From contig NZ_BMCG01000001.1 of NCBI RefSeq assembly GCF_014635065.1, positions 310,001 through 374,000 of the forward strand: a DNA stretch of 64,000 nt, written 5' to 3'. Of this stretch, positions 10,512 to 19,900 are shown one piece after another. A model generated the notes under the pieces. The model saw only the letters and a program-made list of their open reading frames with translations, had not been told where the DNA came from and searched no databases. The DNA comes from Oxalicibacterium flavum (lineage in GTDB: Bacteria > Pseudomonadota > Gammaproteobacteria > Burkholderiales > Burkholderiaceae_D). The first letter of the stretch is position 1, and each line of letters begins with the position of its first letter. A program made the position numbers and the translations under genes.

Positions 10512-11171
10512 ATGATCAAGAAACCGGCCTTCGCATTCGTGCTGGGCGCTCTTTCCGCTTGCGCCATTGCACAGGGTGGCGCCCCTTCCCAGATGTCCGG
10601 CAACGGCTATGCCCAGGATGGACAGGGCAGCATCCCGCGCAGCGATTTCGGCCTGTGCTGGCGCTCGGGCGCATGGACGCCGGGCGACGCCCTGCCCGGC
10701 TGCGATGGCGCCCTCAAGTCGCCCGTCCCCAATCCCATCGCGCCGGATGTCGTCAACAATCTTGAAGAGAATGCCACCCCCGTGGCGCGTTGCGATTTTT
10801 CCGTCACCCTGTCGAGTGACGAGACCTTCGCCTTTGGCCAGGCCACGCCAAACGACAAGGCCAGACAACGGATCACCACCGATGTCATGCCGCGGCTGGC
10901 AGCATGCAAGTCAGTTGAAAGCGTGGTCGTAACGGGCCACACCGATCGCCTCGGCAATGCGCGGGCCAACCAGATCCTGTCCGAAAAGCGTGCCGTCAAC
11001 GTGGCCGCCCTGTTGCAAAAAGGACATGAAAACATTCCTATCAATACAACAGGCGTCGGCAGCAGCGAGTCGCAGACCGATTGCCCAGCCCAATCCAGCA
11101 AGGTGCGGCAGATTGCCTGTCTTGCACCAGATCGGCGCGTGGAAATCGTGGTACGCGGTCTTGGCAGGTGA
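10512..11171 (+). CDS. OmpA-family outer membrane protein, divergent paralogue
   Basis: A 219-residue secreted protein with a signal peptide (residues 1-20, cleavage near AIA-QG). A YAQDGQGSIPRSDFGLCWRSGAWTP-type N-terminal segment matches the next gene. A C-terminal OmpA peptidoglycan-binding domain shows GHTDRLGNARANQ and KRAVNVAALL; the Asp and Arg expected to hold diaminopimelate are present. It differs from its neighbour in lacking the Pro/Ala-rich linker, in replacing the FDFDKATLKP strand with a degenerate one, and in two extra cysteines (CPAQ, IACLAP) that could form a disulphide. Start ATG at 10512 is chosen because the signal peptide begins there. Probably an older tandem duplication of the ompA-type gene at 11482. 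Confidence 0.85.
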   Translation: MIKKPAFAFVLGALSACAIAQGGAPSQMSGNGYAQDGQGSIPRSDFGLCWRSGAWTPGDALPGCDGALKSPVPNPIAPDVVNNLEENATPVARCDFSVTLSSDETFAFGQATPNDKARQRITTDVMPRLAACKSVESVVVTGHTDRLGNARANQILSEKRAVNVAALLQKGHENIPINTTGVGSSESQTDCPAQSSKVRQIACLAPDRRVEIVVRGLGR

Positions 11172-11481
11172 GGAATTAAAAAATTTCCACCAAAACAGAA
11201 CGTTTTTCATGTCCAAAGGTCAATGTTTTGCCAGTAGAAACATTTCCATGCCATGGCGTTGTGTATATACAACGGTTTCTGTACAAACGTTAATTAGCTC
11301 ATTTGGCAACGTTCGCGAAGGTATATTGGCTGTGGCAAAATGAGGCGCAGAACACTATTGCATGCGAACAATTTTGTTTCATGTGGTTGTAAGAAGCACG
11401 TGATACTATCCACATCCGATGTCATTCACGTAATTTGGCGCAGTTTATCTGCGGATATCTCACTCGAGAGGAGAAAGAAAT
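11172..11481 (+). promoter_or_regulatory. AT-rich 310-bp leader with an extended -10 promoter for the major OmpA
   Basis: No gene is seen here. The stretch is clearly AT-richer than its surroundings. An extended -10, TGATACTAT, is at 11401-11409 (TG, one base, TACTAT); no good -35 sits 17 bp upstream, which is usual for extended -10 promoters. It would give a leader of about 65-70 nt ending in the strong Shine-Dalgarno AGGAG at 11469-11473. Confidence 0.45.
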
Positions 11482-12099
11482 ATGAATAAATTAGCAAAAC
11501 TCGTCTTCGCGGCGTCCGCGGTTGTTGCAATGTCTGCGCACGCTCAGACGGACATCAAGGCAGCAACGCCACACAGCGCCTATGCTCAGGACGCAAGCGG
11601 CAACATCGTTCGTAACTCGACCGGCCTGTGCTGGCGTACCGGTTACTGGACGCCTGCCGACGCCGTTCCTGGCTGCGATGGCGCCCTGGTTGCTGCAGCA
11701 CCTGCTCCAGCCGCTCCGGCACCTGCTCCGGCTCCTGTCCCGACCGCAGAAAAAGTCACCTTCGCTGCTGACGCTTTCTTCGATTTCGACAAAGCCACGC
11801 TGAAGCCTGAAGGCAAAGCCAAGCTCGACGACCTGTCGTCGAAACTGGGCGACCTGAACCTGGAAGTCATCATCGCTGTCGGCCACACCGACTCGATCGG
11901 CTCCGATACCTACAACCAGAAACTGTCGATCCGTCGTGCTGAAGCCGTCAAATCGTACCTGGTTGGCAAAGGCGTTGACGAAAAACGCGTCTACACCGAA
12001 GGTAAAGGCGAGAAACAACCGGTTGCTACCAACAAGACCGCTGCTGGCCGCGCACAAAACCGTCGCGTGGAAATCGAAGTGGTCGGTACCCGCAAGTAA
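11482..12099 (+). CDS. ompA: OmpA-family peptidoglycan-associated outer membrane protein
   Basis: A 205-residue protein with signal peptide MNKLAKLVFAASAVVAMSAHA, a Burkholderiales-type N-terminal segment with two cysteines (GLCWRTGYWTP, VPGCDGAL) and an Ala/Pro linker at about 72-88. Its OmpA C-terminal domain (about 89-203) has FDFDKATLKPEGKAKLD, GHTDSIGSDTYNQKLS with the binding Asp, and RRAEAVKSYL with the binding Arg. It anchors the outer membrane to peptidoglycan. The short N-terminal part cannot form the eight-strand barrel of E. coli OmpA. Strong SD (AGGAG), codon choice favouring highly expressed genes and a strong terminator at 12121 suggest an abundant protein. Confidence 0.92.
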   Translation: MNKLAKLVFAASAVVAMSAHAQTDIKAATPHSAYAQDASGNIVRNSTGLCWRTGYWTPADAVPGCDGALVAAAPAPAAPAPAPAPVPTAEKVTFAADAFFDFDKATLKPEGKAKLDDLSSKLGDLNLEVIIAVGHTDSIGSDTYNQKLSIRRAEAVKSYLVGKGVDEKRVYTEGKGEKQPVATNKTAAGRAQNRRVEIEVVGTRK

Positions 12100-12120
12100 T
12101 TCGTTCCTGACGAATACCAA

Positions 12121-12144
12121 CCCCGCTTCGGCGGGGTTTTTTTT
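12121..12144 (+). terminator. Intrinsic terminator after ompA
   Basis: CCCCGC, TTCG tetraloop, GCGGGG, then eight T. It lies 21 bp past the ompA stop. Confidence 0.93.
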
Positions 12145-12218
12145 CGTCTCTGAGCCGAGGGAATATGCACGGCTCTGCGCACCACCGCACATGGCCGTCC
12201 GAACCTTTTCCAGTTATC

Positions 12219-12923
12219 ATGCAGAACATGAACGCAGACCCGTTGGAACTGAAAAAATTTAGCGATATCGCGCACCAATGGTGGGACCCGACCTCGGAAT
12301 TCCGCCCGCTGCACGAGATCAATCCGCTCCGTCTCGAATGGATCAACAGCCGCGCCCCGCTGGCCGGCAAGACTGTGGTCGATGTCGGCTGCGGCGGCGG
12401 CATTCTGGCCGAATCCATGGCAAAAAAAGGCGCCAAGGTCACCGGCATCGATCTGTCGGAAAAGGCGCTGAAGGTCGCCGATCTGCACAGCCTGGAATCG
12501 GGCGTGCAGGTACGCTACGAACTGATTGCGGCCGAGGCGCTCGCCGCGCGCGAGGCCGGTCAGTTCGACATCGTGACGTGCATGGAAATGCTCGAACATG
12601 TTCCCGATCCGTCCGCCATCGTCCACGCGTGTGCGCAACTGGTCAAACCGGGCGGCCATGTCTTCTTTTCGACCATCAACCGCAATCCGAAGTCGTACCT
12701 GCATGCGGTGCTCGGTGCCGAATACATTCTGCGTCTGCTGCCGAAAGGCACGCACGATTACGCCAAGTTCATCACGCCGGCCGAGCTTTCGCAGTTCGCG
12801 CGTCTGGCCGGACTCGATGTGGAAGCGCTCAAGGGCATGGGCTTCAATCCTCTGACGAAGATCTATTCCCTCAACAGCGATACCAGCGTCAACTACCTGG
12901 TCGCCTGCAGGAAATCCGTCTGA
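12219..12923 (+). CDS. ubiG: Ubiquinone biosynthesis O-methyltransferase
   Basis: SAM-dependent methyltransferase that performs both O-methylations in ubiquinone synthesis. The 234-residue product has the family hallmark [26 protein letters not shown] at its N-terminus (written here only as a family marker), SAM motif [15 protein letters not shown] and motif [17 protein letters not shown]. The ATG at 12219 ([11 protein letters not shown]) or the one at 12228 (MNADPLEL) are both possible; neither has a good Shine-Dalgarno. The gene is followed by gph as in related genomes, although a terminator-like hairpin separates them. Confidence 0.94.
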   Translation: MQNMNADPLELKKFSDIAHQWWDPTSEFRPLHEINPLRLEWINSRAPLAGKTVVDVGCGGGILAESMAKKGAKVTGIDLSEKALKVADLHSLESGVQVRYELIAAEALAAREAGQFDIVTCMEMLEHVPDPSAIVHACAQLVKPGGHVFFSTINRNPKSYLHAVLGAEYILRLLPKGTHDYAKFITPAELSQFARLAGLDVEALKGMGFNPLTKIYSLNSDTSVNYLVACRKSV

Positions 12924-12924
12924 C

Positions 12925-12966
12925 AAAAAGCGCATGCCTGCCGCTGCGGCACGCTGCGCTTTTCCT
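12925..12966 (+). terminator. Terminator-like hairpin between ubiG and gph
   Basis: AAAAAGCGCA (12925-12934) pairs with TGCGCTTTT (12955-12963) around an inner GCCGC/GCGGC hairpin, followed by a CCTTTGC tract. It begins right after the ubiG stop, so gph may be expressed by read-through or from its own weak promoter. Confidence 0.55.
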
Positions 12967-12980
12967 TTGCTCTTCACCGC

Positions 12981-13643
12981 ATGAATCCTCGCAAACCCAA
13001 GGCCATCCTCTTCGACCTCGACGGCACGCTGGCCGATACCGCCCCCGATCTAGCGGATGCCGTCAATCGGCTGCGCACGGCGCGAGGACTCGCACCTACC
13101 GACTACGCGCAATTGCGCCCGGTTGCCTCGGCTGGCGCTCGCGGTCTGATCGGCGCTGCGTTCGGCATCAATCCGCAGGACGAAGCCTATCCGCTTTTGC
13201 GCGACGGTTTCCTGCACAACTATGAGACCAATATCGCTGTGCATAGCACGCTGTTCGAAGGCGTTCCTGCATTGCTGCAGTCCCTCGAGCAGGAAGATAT
13301 TGTCTGGGGAATCGTGACCAACAAGGTCACGCGTCTGACGGAGCAACTGGTCCCGAAGATCGGACTCGGACATGCCGCATGCGTAGTGTGCGGCGACACC
13401 ACCGCACACCCGAAACCGCATCCCGCTCCGCTGCTGGAAGCCTCGACCCGCATCGGCGTCGCACCCGCAGACTGCTGGTACGTCGGCGACGATCTGCGCG
13501 ATATCCAGGCCGGCAAGGCAGCCGGCATGCTCACCGTGGCGGCAGGCTGGGGGTATTGCGGCGAAACGCTTCCCGTATATTGGGGCGCCGATATCGCCAT
13601 CGACTCGCCCGCGCAACTGCAGGAACTGATCCACGGCCGATGA
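12981..13643 (+). CDS. gph: Phosphoglycolate phosphatase (HAD family)
   Basis: HAD-superfamily phosphatase, 220 residues, hydrolysing 2-phosphoglycolate made by DNA repair and oxygenase side reactions. Motif I is FDLDGTLADT with the nucleophile Asp12, motif II is IVTNK, the motif III lysine is in HPKPHP, and motif IV is YVGDDLRDIQAGKAAGM. The ubiG-gph pairing is common in Betaproteobacteria. The ATG at 12981 is chosen since MNPRKPKAILFDLDGTL fits the family start. Exact substrate preference among small phosphoesters is not shown by the sequence. Confidence 0.9.
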   Translation: MNPRKPKAILFDLDGTLADTAPDLADAVNRLRTARGLAPTDYAQLRPVASAGARGLIGAAFGINPQDEAYPLLRDGFLHNYETNIAVHSTLFEGVPALLQSLEQEDIVWGIVTNKVTRLTEQLVPKIGLGHAACVVCGDTTAHPKPHPAPLLEASTRIGVAPADCWYVGDDLRDIQAGKAAGMLTVAAGWGYCGETLPVYWGADIAIDSPAQLQELIHGR

Positions 13644-13726
13644 TTCGTGCCGCAGCATCGCTCTTCGTTCTGCAGCTCACGCGCAAGGGCTCTTGAAACC
13701 GCAGACAGACACCATATCTATTGCGG

Positions 13727-13732
13727 TACAAT
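13727..13732 (+). promoter_or_regulatory. -10 element of the ssrA promoter
   Basis: TACAAT, 11 bases before the mature tmRNA 5' end, leaving room for a short precursor leader removed by RNase P. A partial -35 (CAGACA, 13702-13707) lies 19 bp upstream. Confidence 0.5.
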
Positions 13733-13743
13733 GGCAGTGCTTT

Positions 13744-14120
13744 GGGGACGACCTGGTTTCGACAGGGGTTGCAAAGCAGCGCAGGGCATACCGAGGACTG
13801 GTGACCTCGTAAATACAGCCGGAAATGCTTAAATGCAAACGATGAATCTTACGCTCTCGCAGCGTAAACCTCTAGGAACCTAAGAACTTTCTAGCTCTAC
13901 ACCGTCTCTTCCCTGGGGCGGGCCGGCAACGGCAGTAGAGTCATACACAGGGAATCGCGTCATGTCGGGTTACTTGGCAAGACGTTAAACAATAGGTGAC
14001 TCGCCTGTACGCAGCGTGCGCGTCCGCGTCGTACGGGTCAAATCAAATGGCAGCGCTAAGTATGTAGAACTGTCTGTAGAGTGCTTCTGGACGCGGGTTC
14101 GATTCCCGCCGTCTCCACCA
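13744..14120 (+). ncRNA. ssrA: Transfer-messenger RNA (tmRNA)
   Basis: tmRNA with SmpB rescues stalled ribosomes and tags the unfinished protein for proteolysis. The 5' GGGGAC (13744-13749) pairs with GTCTCC before the encoded 3' ACCA (14117-14120), forming the alanine-type acceptor stem; the T-arm GGTTCGATTCC lies just upstream of it. The tag frame is 13835-13867 and encodes ANDESYALAA then TAA, close to the proteobacterial ANDENYALAA. The mature length of 377 nt is typical. A terminator follows at 14145. Confidence 0.97.
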
Positions 14121-14144
14121 AACATCCCGTCAGACTGGCGGCAG

Positions 14145-14171
14145 AAACCCGGCGCAATGCCGGGTTTTTCT
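14145..14171 (+). terminator. Intrinsic terminator after ssrA
   Basis: AAACCCGGC, GCAAT loop, GCCGGGTTT, then TTC TTT. It lies 25 bp past the tmRNA end. Confidence 0.88.
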
Positions 14172-14304
14172 TTGGGCGCATGCAAACCCGCATGCGCATT
14201 TTTCCGCTTGCGGAATCCAGGTGGCATTGCGAAGGCCACTTCCTCATTGCCGAATGCGTTTCCCATTCCTGGAACCGCATTCTCATGCGATCCGAGCATT
14301 TCCC

Positions 14305-14928
14305 TCATTTCAGGCAGACATCGGAGTGTGCCGATGCGCCATCCGTCGCCACCGTATTGAGCCCCATCGTCTCCGCCATCAGGCGACGCAAGGTACGTGG
14401 ATGTACCGCATAGATGGTAGCCACATCCTTCAGCGATACGTTGTTGGATATTGCCTTGCGTGCCTCATCGCACTGCTCGGGCGTCAGTGAGCGCTTGCGT
14501 CCCACATGCTTTCCATTCGCGCGGGCGGCCGCCATGCCAGCCTTGGTGCGTTCGCTGATCAATGCGCTTTCGAATTGCGCCATGGCCGCCATCATGTGGA
14601 ACAGGAGGACGCCACCCGAACTGGTGGTATCGATGTTCTCCGTCAACGAAACGAAGTGCACATCCTTCTTCCCGAGGTGATCGATGGTATCGACCAGGTA
14701 ACGCAGCGAACGGCCCAGCCGATCGAGCCGCCAGACCACCAGCGTGTTGCCCGGTTTGAGTTTGCGCAACAACGCATTCAGTCCGGGGCGCGAATCCAGC
14801 GTGCCGGAAAATCCTTTGTCGGTATAGATACGATCGCAGTTGGCTTTCTTCAGCGCAGCGATTTGAAGATCAAGATTCTGATCCTCGGTCGAAACACGAG
14901 CGTATCCATACTTAATTTCTGTGTTCAT
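14305..14928 (-). CDS. Serine recombinase (resolvase/invertase family)
   Basis: A 207-residue small serine recombinase. The catalytic domain opens KYGYARVSTEDQN with the nucleophile Ser13, and TLVVWRLDRLGRS holds the conserved arginines. The long helix AMAQFESALISERTKAGMAAARANGK leads into a C-terminal helix-turn-helix near 150-188 (family length marker only). This family resolves cointegrates or inverts DNA segments. No transposase lies beside it and no target gene is obvious, so it is an orphan. It sits head-to-tail just past ssrA, a frequent island integration site, and faces a palindrome-rich gap that could hold its recombination sites. Resolvase versus invertase cannot be decided. Confidence 0.88.
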   Translation of the reverse strand: MNTEIKYGYARVSTEDQNLDLQIAALKKANCDRIYTDKGFSGTLDSRPGLNALLRKLKPGNTLVVWRLDRLGRSLRYLVDTIDHLGKKDVHFVSLTENIDTTSSGGVLLFHMMAAMAQFESALISERTKAGMAAARANGKHVGRKRSLTPEQCDEARKAISNNVSLKDVATIYAVHPRTLRRLMAETMGLNTVATDGASAHSDVCLK

Positions 14929-15488
14929 CGATACTTCGCTACTTCAAATTTGACGATTTGCGGTGGGTTCGATGGCGCCATGCGGAAATCCGCAACCAAC
15001 CGAACCGGTCACATGGTGGATGAACGAAACCATGTACACACCATCACATGCCGCCTCGCACACGCCGCTACGCGGCAAACGGGGGCGCGCGGCGACCATC
15101 AGGCCGGGTTTCGCACGAAAAGTTCACTTGCGATTTCTGGGAATGCACTCGCACGCAACAGGCAGGACATCCGCTTGTGCATGAGCGTGGGAGTGTTCAG
15201 CGGGCGCACGAACGTCCGGAACAGGCGTCGTTGCTATCTCTAGGCGGGATGGAATCTGCATCCGCGCACAACCTGTTCGATGGCAGCCTCCACGGCACGC
15301 TGCATTTTGCGATAGCCATATGGCGTTTGCAAATTTTTTCAAAAATTTTATTGACTGAAGGCTCCCCTTCTGTTCTTTCAAATATCCGAACATGATGCAT
15401 CATCGGCGCCTCCAGTGGCGGGGCATGAAACCATTTTTTACAGTGTGACGTAAGGGGAGCTTTTTGTTGATCGCGCCTCCCTGACCGG
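14929..15488. other. 560-bp non-coding gap with several inverted repeats
   Basis: No convincing gene is seen. Structures visible: CAAAT/ATTTG around 14945-14960 beside the recombinase start; ATGGCGCCAT at 14972-14981; TGCGG-AAAT-CCGCA at 14981-14994; GGTTCG/CGAACC flanking these (14967-14972 and 15001-15006); ACATGG/CCATGT at 15011-15035. Further on, an AT-rich patch (15327-15350) with TTGACT at 15351 and a long-range inverted pair GCTCCCCTT (15361-15369) / AAGGGGAGC (15452-15460). The left cluster could be recombinase sites, the right one a leader of the EAL gene; both are inference. Confidence 0.45.
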
Positions 15489-16859
15489 ATGGACGCCCTT
15501 GCGTCGCGTTGCGTCATGACCGCACTGCGCCATGACGCGGATGCCGCCTGCCCGCCCTTTGCATCGCCGACGGACGAACATCTGTGCATACGCCTGCTCA
15601 ATGCACAGGCGCTGCGTGACGCCTATGGCATCGAGTTCGACCAAGCGGTCGCTCATGCAGTCCATCAGCGCCTGCAGGAATGCGGTTTTCCGGCCCACGC
15701 GATCGTCCTCGACGGCGACCATGCACGCGTGTCGCTTGCCGATCTGCCCGACCTGACCGGCCTGCCGCGCGGCGCATGCGATCAGATCACCGAATCCATC
15801 GTGTCCGTTCTTTGCCGCGAAGCCGTCACGCAAGGAACGCAACGCGCCTATCTGAATGCAAACGCCACCTTCGTCCGGGAAGACAAGCCGGCATCCTTGC
15901 CTGCATGGCCCGGGCACAGCGCCGACAACGCACTATCACCAGGCAAGGTGCCGGCACTTGCGCACACCGGCCATCGCATCGCCTATCGCAGCGACATGGT
16001 TCTCGCGCACGACTTCCTGCAGGATCTGCGGCATGGCGTGCTGCTGCTCTACTTCCAGCCTGTCACGCTGTTCACCAATACCGATCACCATCTCTATCAT
16101 GAAGCCCTGCTGCGCAGGACACCGTCGATGCGATCGCCCTATTCCTGTGTCGATGCGATCGGAGCGCTGAAACGTCTGGGACTCATCGCGCGTCTTGATC
16201 GCAGCGTCGTGTGGAGTACGGTCGAACTGCTGGAACTGCATCCGCACATGCATCTTGGCTGCAACGTCTCGGCGCTCTCCTTGCAGGACGATGCGTGGTG
16301 GAGACTGCTGCATACCAGACTTGCCATCGATCCCGACTTGAGCAGCCGACTGACGCTGGAGATCACCGAACCGGATGCAGTTGCCGACATCGAGCAGGCG
16401 TCCGCACTGCTGGCAAGACTGCGGCGTCTCGGCTGCCGCATCGCAATCGACGACATCGATGCGACACATGGCAGTCTGGAATTCATGCGACGCGTACAAC
16501 CCGATGTCGTCAAGATCGATCGCTCCGTCCTGCTGCACGCGAGCATGCCGCAACAGACTCCTGAGCTGCTGCGCAAACTGACGCGCCTGTGTGCCGATTA
16601 CTGTCCGGCAGTGATTGCCGAAGGCATAGAGACCCTGGATGAACTGGCACTCGCCATCCGTGCCGGCGTGCACGGCGTGCAAGGCTTTCTGATCGCAGAG
16701 CCATCCATGCGCCCGGCCTGGCTGAATCCCGCTCCGGCACGCGTCGAGGATGCATTCTGGCTGGGCCTTGTGCCCTGCTTCCAGGCCTCTCCACCGTGCT
16801 GGATGGGCGGCGCGCCACAGGACATGCCCCACCTCGATACCAAGCCGAATCCATGCTGA
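15489..16859 (+). CDS. EAL-domain protein with degenerate GGDEF-like N-terminus
   Basis: A putative cyclic-di-GMP phosphodiesterase or c-di-GMP sensor, 456 residues, cytoplasmic, no membrane segment. Residues about 30-130 look like a decayed GGDEF fold without a GGDEF motif. The EAL domain (about 170-410) keeps Glu205 in HEALLR, Asn259, Glu291 in LEITE, Asp321-Asp322, Lys342 in VKID, Glu378 in AEGIE and QGF at 398-400. Loop 6, normally DDFGTG, reads DDIDATHG, so activity is uncertain. The start at 15489 lacks an SD; the Met at 15516 is an alternative. It ends 99 bp before the giant autotransporter on the same strand, which suggests a shared role in adhesion. Confidence 0.85.
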   Translation: MDALASRCVMTALRHDADAACPPFASPTDEHLCIRLLNAQALRDAYGIEFDQAVAHAVHQRLQECGFPAHAIVLDGDHARVSLADLPDLTGLPRGACDQITESIVSVLCREAVTQGTQRAYLNANATFVREDKPASLPAWPGHSADNALSPGKVPALAHTGHRIAYRSDMVLAHDFLQDLRHGVLLLYFQPVTLFTNTDHHLYHEALLRRTPSMRSPYSCVDAIGALKRLGLIARLDRSVVWSTVELLELHPHMHLGCNVSALSLQDDAWWRLLHTRLAIDPDLSSRLTLEITEPDAVADIEQASALLARLRRLGCRIAIDDIDATHGSLEFMRRVQPDVVKIDRSVLLHASMPQQTPELLRKLTRLCADYCPAVIAEGIETLDELALAIRAGVHGVQGFLIAEPSMRPAWLNPAPARVEDAFWLGLVPCFQASPPCWMGGAPQDMPHLDTKPNPC

Positions 16860-16958
16860 AGGCATTCACGACGCCACGTCACGCGAGCGACACAACCGAT
16901 GGACGCATCCATCACCGGTTCGAAATCATCAGTCAACAATAACCAAGGGAGAGCAGGA

Positions 16959-19900
16959 ATGAGCAAGACAGTCAGGCGCGGAAACATGCTGCGCAGAACA
17001 GCCATAACGGCAGCATTGTTGACGGCATACGGTTACGCTCCGCATGCCACCGCGGTCGATCTGGTCATCGATAATGAGTACGATCTCGGCACATCCAACA
17101 TGAGCAACAGTACCGTCATCGTCAACAACGGCGGCATCGCAACCGGCGACGGCACACGCATCAGCGGCAGCGCCACCGAAGTGGTGTTGATCAACGCCGG
17201 CGGCCAGCTGACGCTGGACAATGCGCAACTGTCCAACAACCTCGATCATCCAACCGGCAGGAACGGCCGCGTGATCCATGCCAAGGGCACCGGCGCCAGC
17301 GCAACGCTGAACAACGCCACCATCGACATCAGCGCGCAGTCAACCAACAGCGGCGCGGATTACAACCATGCGTTCACGGCCGGCGTCGGCGCTTCGAATG
17401 GCGGCCAGGTCGAACTCAACGGCGGCAGCATCAATGCATCAGGCAGCAAGCGCACGGTCGGCATGCAGGCAATCGATGGCGGTTCCATTCATGCCAGCGA
17501 CGTCACCATCACCACCAACAATCATTTCGGTCATGCCGTCAACGTCTTCCAAACACCATCCAGCAGCGTCACCGAAACCCGTATCGACCTCGAACGTGTC
17601 GTCATCACCACCAACGCCGACAGCTATGCAGTCGGCATCCAGTCAGCCAACAAGGGGGCAATCGTCACTGCCGTCGATACCGACATCATCACCCGCGGCG
17701 ACATCAGCTTTGGCGTCGAATCGTTCAATGGCGCCGAGATCGCGTTGACCGACGGCTCCATCACCACCACCGGCCTAGGTGCCGCCGGCGTGCGTGTCTA
17801 TGGCGGCGCGCTCGGCAACGGGAGCGTCAGCGTCGACGGCACGCGCGTCACGACCAGCGGCGATTACGCATCTGGCGTGCTGGCCGGCGATGCGGCGGAG
17901 CCAACCAGCGGCACGGCCCTCATCAACGGTGCGATCATCGACACGGCCGGCGCCAATGCTGCCGGCATCGAATCCGCCTACGGCAGCAACGTCGACAGCA
18001 CCGCTTCCGACATTCACACCGCAGGCGATTCGGCACACGGCGTGCATGCGCACGATGGCGGCTCGGTCACGCTGGACGGCGATACGGTGACGACCGACGG
18101 CCTGCGCTCCTACGGCCTGTACGCGACCGACGCCGGCTCGCGCATCGATGCCAGCAACGCATCTGTCACCACCAACGGCCTGCACGGCTATGGCGCGCGT
18201 GCCGAGAATGGTGGCGCCATCACGCTCGACGGCGGCAGCATCACCACCAGCAATCCCAAGGGACGCGGCACGCAGGATGGCGACGGCTCGCGCGCCTATG
18301 CGCTGACGGCCGACGGCGCCGGCTCCAGCATTGCCGCCAACGGCACCACGATCGTCACCGAAGGACAGCGCGCCTACGGCGCCTATGCGACCAACGGCGG
18401 CCATGTCACGCTCGACGGCGGCAGCATCGCCACCAAGGGCTTCATGGCCTATGGCGTGTATGCGAGCGGCGCCGGATCGCAGATCGACGCGAATGACGTC
18501 GCCATCTCTACCTCGGGCAACGTCGGCGATGGCGCCTGGGCCTATCAGGGCGGCGTGCTCAACCTGAACGGCGGCAGCATCACGGTCGGCGGCGAACCCA
18601 ATGCGAACACGCCGCACGAAACCGCCAATGGCCTAGTGGCCGTAGGCGGCGACGGCAGCCATGCCGATGGCACCATCAATGCGGACGGCGTCACCGTCGT
18701 GACCACCGGCTCCGACAGCAATGGCATCCTTGCAGGCGCTACCGTCGGCAGCGCTTACACGAGCGGCACCGTCAACCTCAAGAATTCCAGCGTCACCGTG
18801 CATGGTACCAATGCAGTGGCGGCAAACGTGAGCTACGGCAGCACGCTGTCGGCCGAGGGCTCGACACTGAAATCGGTGCAGGGCGACGGCATCGTCATGG
18901 AAGACAATGCAACCGTCACACTGAACGGCACCAGCGTGGAAGCAGCCGGTGCCTCGCTGGTCTCCAACCTGAACCGCGCCGGCCAGCAACAGGACATCAC
19001 CGTCGGCGCCGGCTCCACCCTGCTCGTCAACAACGGCACGCTACTGCAGGTCAATCGCAGCGAGGACAGCATGGACGGCATCGTCAACCTCACGCTGCAG
19101 GCAGGCTCGGTCTCGCGCGGCGACGTGGTCGATCTCGACGGCCTGAGCGAGAGCAATCCAACGCGCAGCGCAGGCGGCAAGACCAACTTCACCGTCGGCG
19201 CCGGCGCGCAATGGAGCGGCATCGTGCGCGGCATCAACGACGCGGCAGTCGAGGATGGCGGCAGCTTCATCGACAATGGCGGTGCGCCAATCGCCGGCAA
19301 CGTCAGCGGCGGCACCAACTCCACCATCGACTTCAACAACGGCGCGCAGATCGGCGGCGATGTCGCCACCTACAGCGGTTCCGAAGCCACCTTCCGCGGC
19401 ACCACGTCCATAGGCGGCAGCGTGCGCTCGGAAGGCAGCGACTACCGTTTCGAAGGTACGACCACCATCGGCCAGTCGCTGCAGGCCAGCGACGGCTCAC
19501 GCGTGGTGTTCGCAGGGCCGACCACGATTGCGGCGGACGTCAGCGCATCGGCTTCCTCGCTGTCGTTCAGCCAGACCGCGCCGACCACCATCGGCGGCGA
19601 CCTCGTGCTCGAACAGGGCGCATCGCTGGGCGGCGGCAGCGTGGCGACGCCGATCACCATCGAAGGCGCGGCAGTCGCCAACAGCGGTGCCATCCTCGGC
19701 GGCAATCTGGTCGTGCAGGGTGCGCTGAGCGGCAACGGCGGCACCCTGAGCCCCGGCAACTCGATCGGAACCCAAAGCTATGCGAGCAGCGCCGGCTTTT
19801 CCGGCAGCTACAAGGCGGAAGTCAACGCGGCCGGACAGTCGGACCTGATCGTCTTCCAGAACGGCAACGTCGATCTGTCCGGCATCGCGCTGCAGGTCGC

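Noticed and set aside
14101-14120. Phage-type attachment site at the ssrA 3' end
   Set aside because: No second copy of the tmRNA 3' end was noticed in the window and no tyrosine integrase is next to it; not excluded outside the window.
14929-15488. A hidden protein gene in the recombinase / EAL gap
   Set aside because: The few frames here (for example 15048-15395) lack SD, codon bias and protein-like composition.
17400-19000. Passenger repeats of the autotransporter as DNA tandem repeats or CRISPR
   Set aside because: Repeat units are similar only at protein level, are uneven in length and have no spacers.
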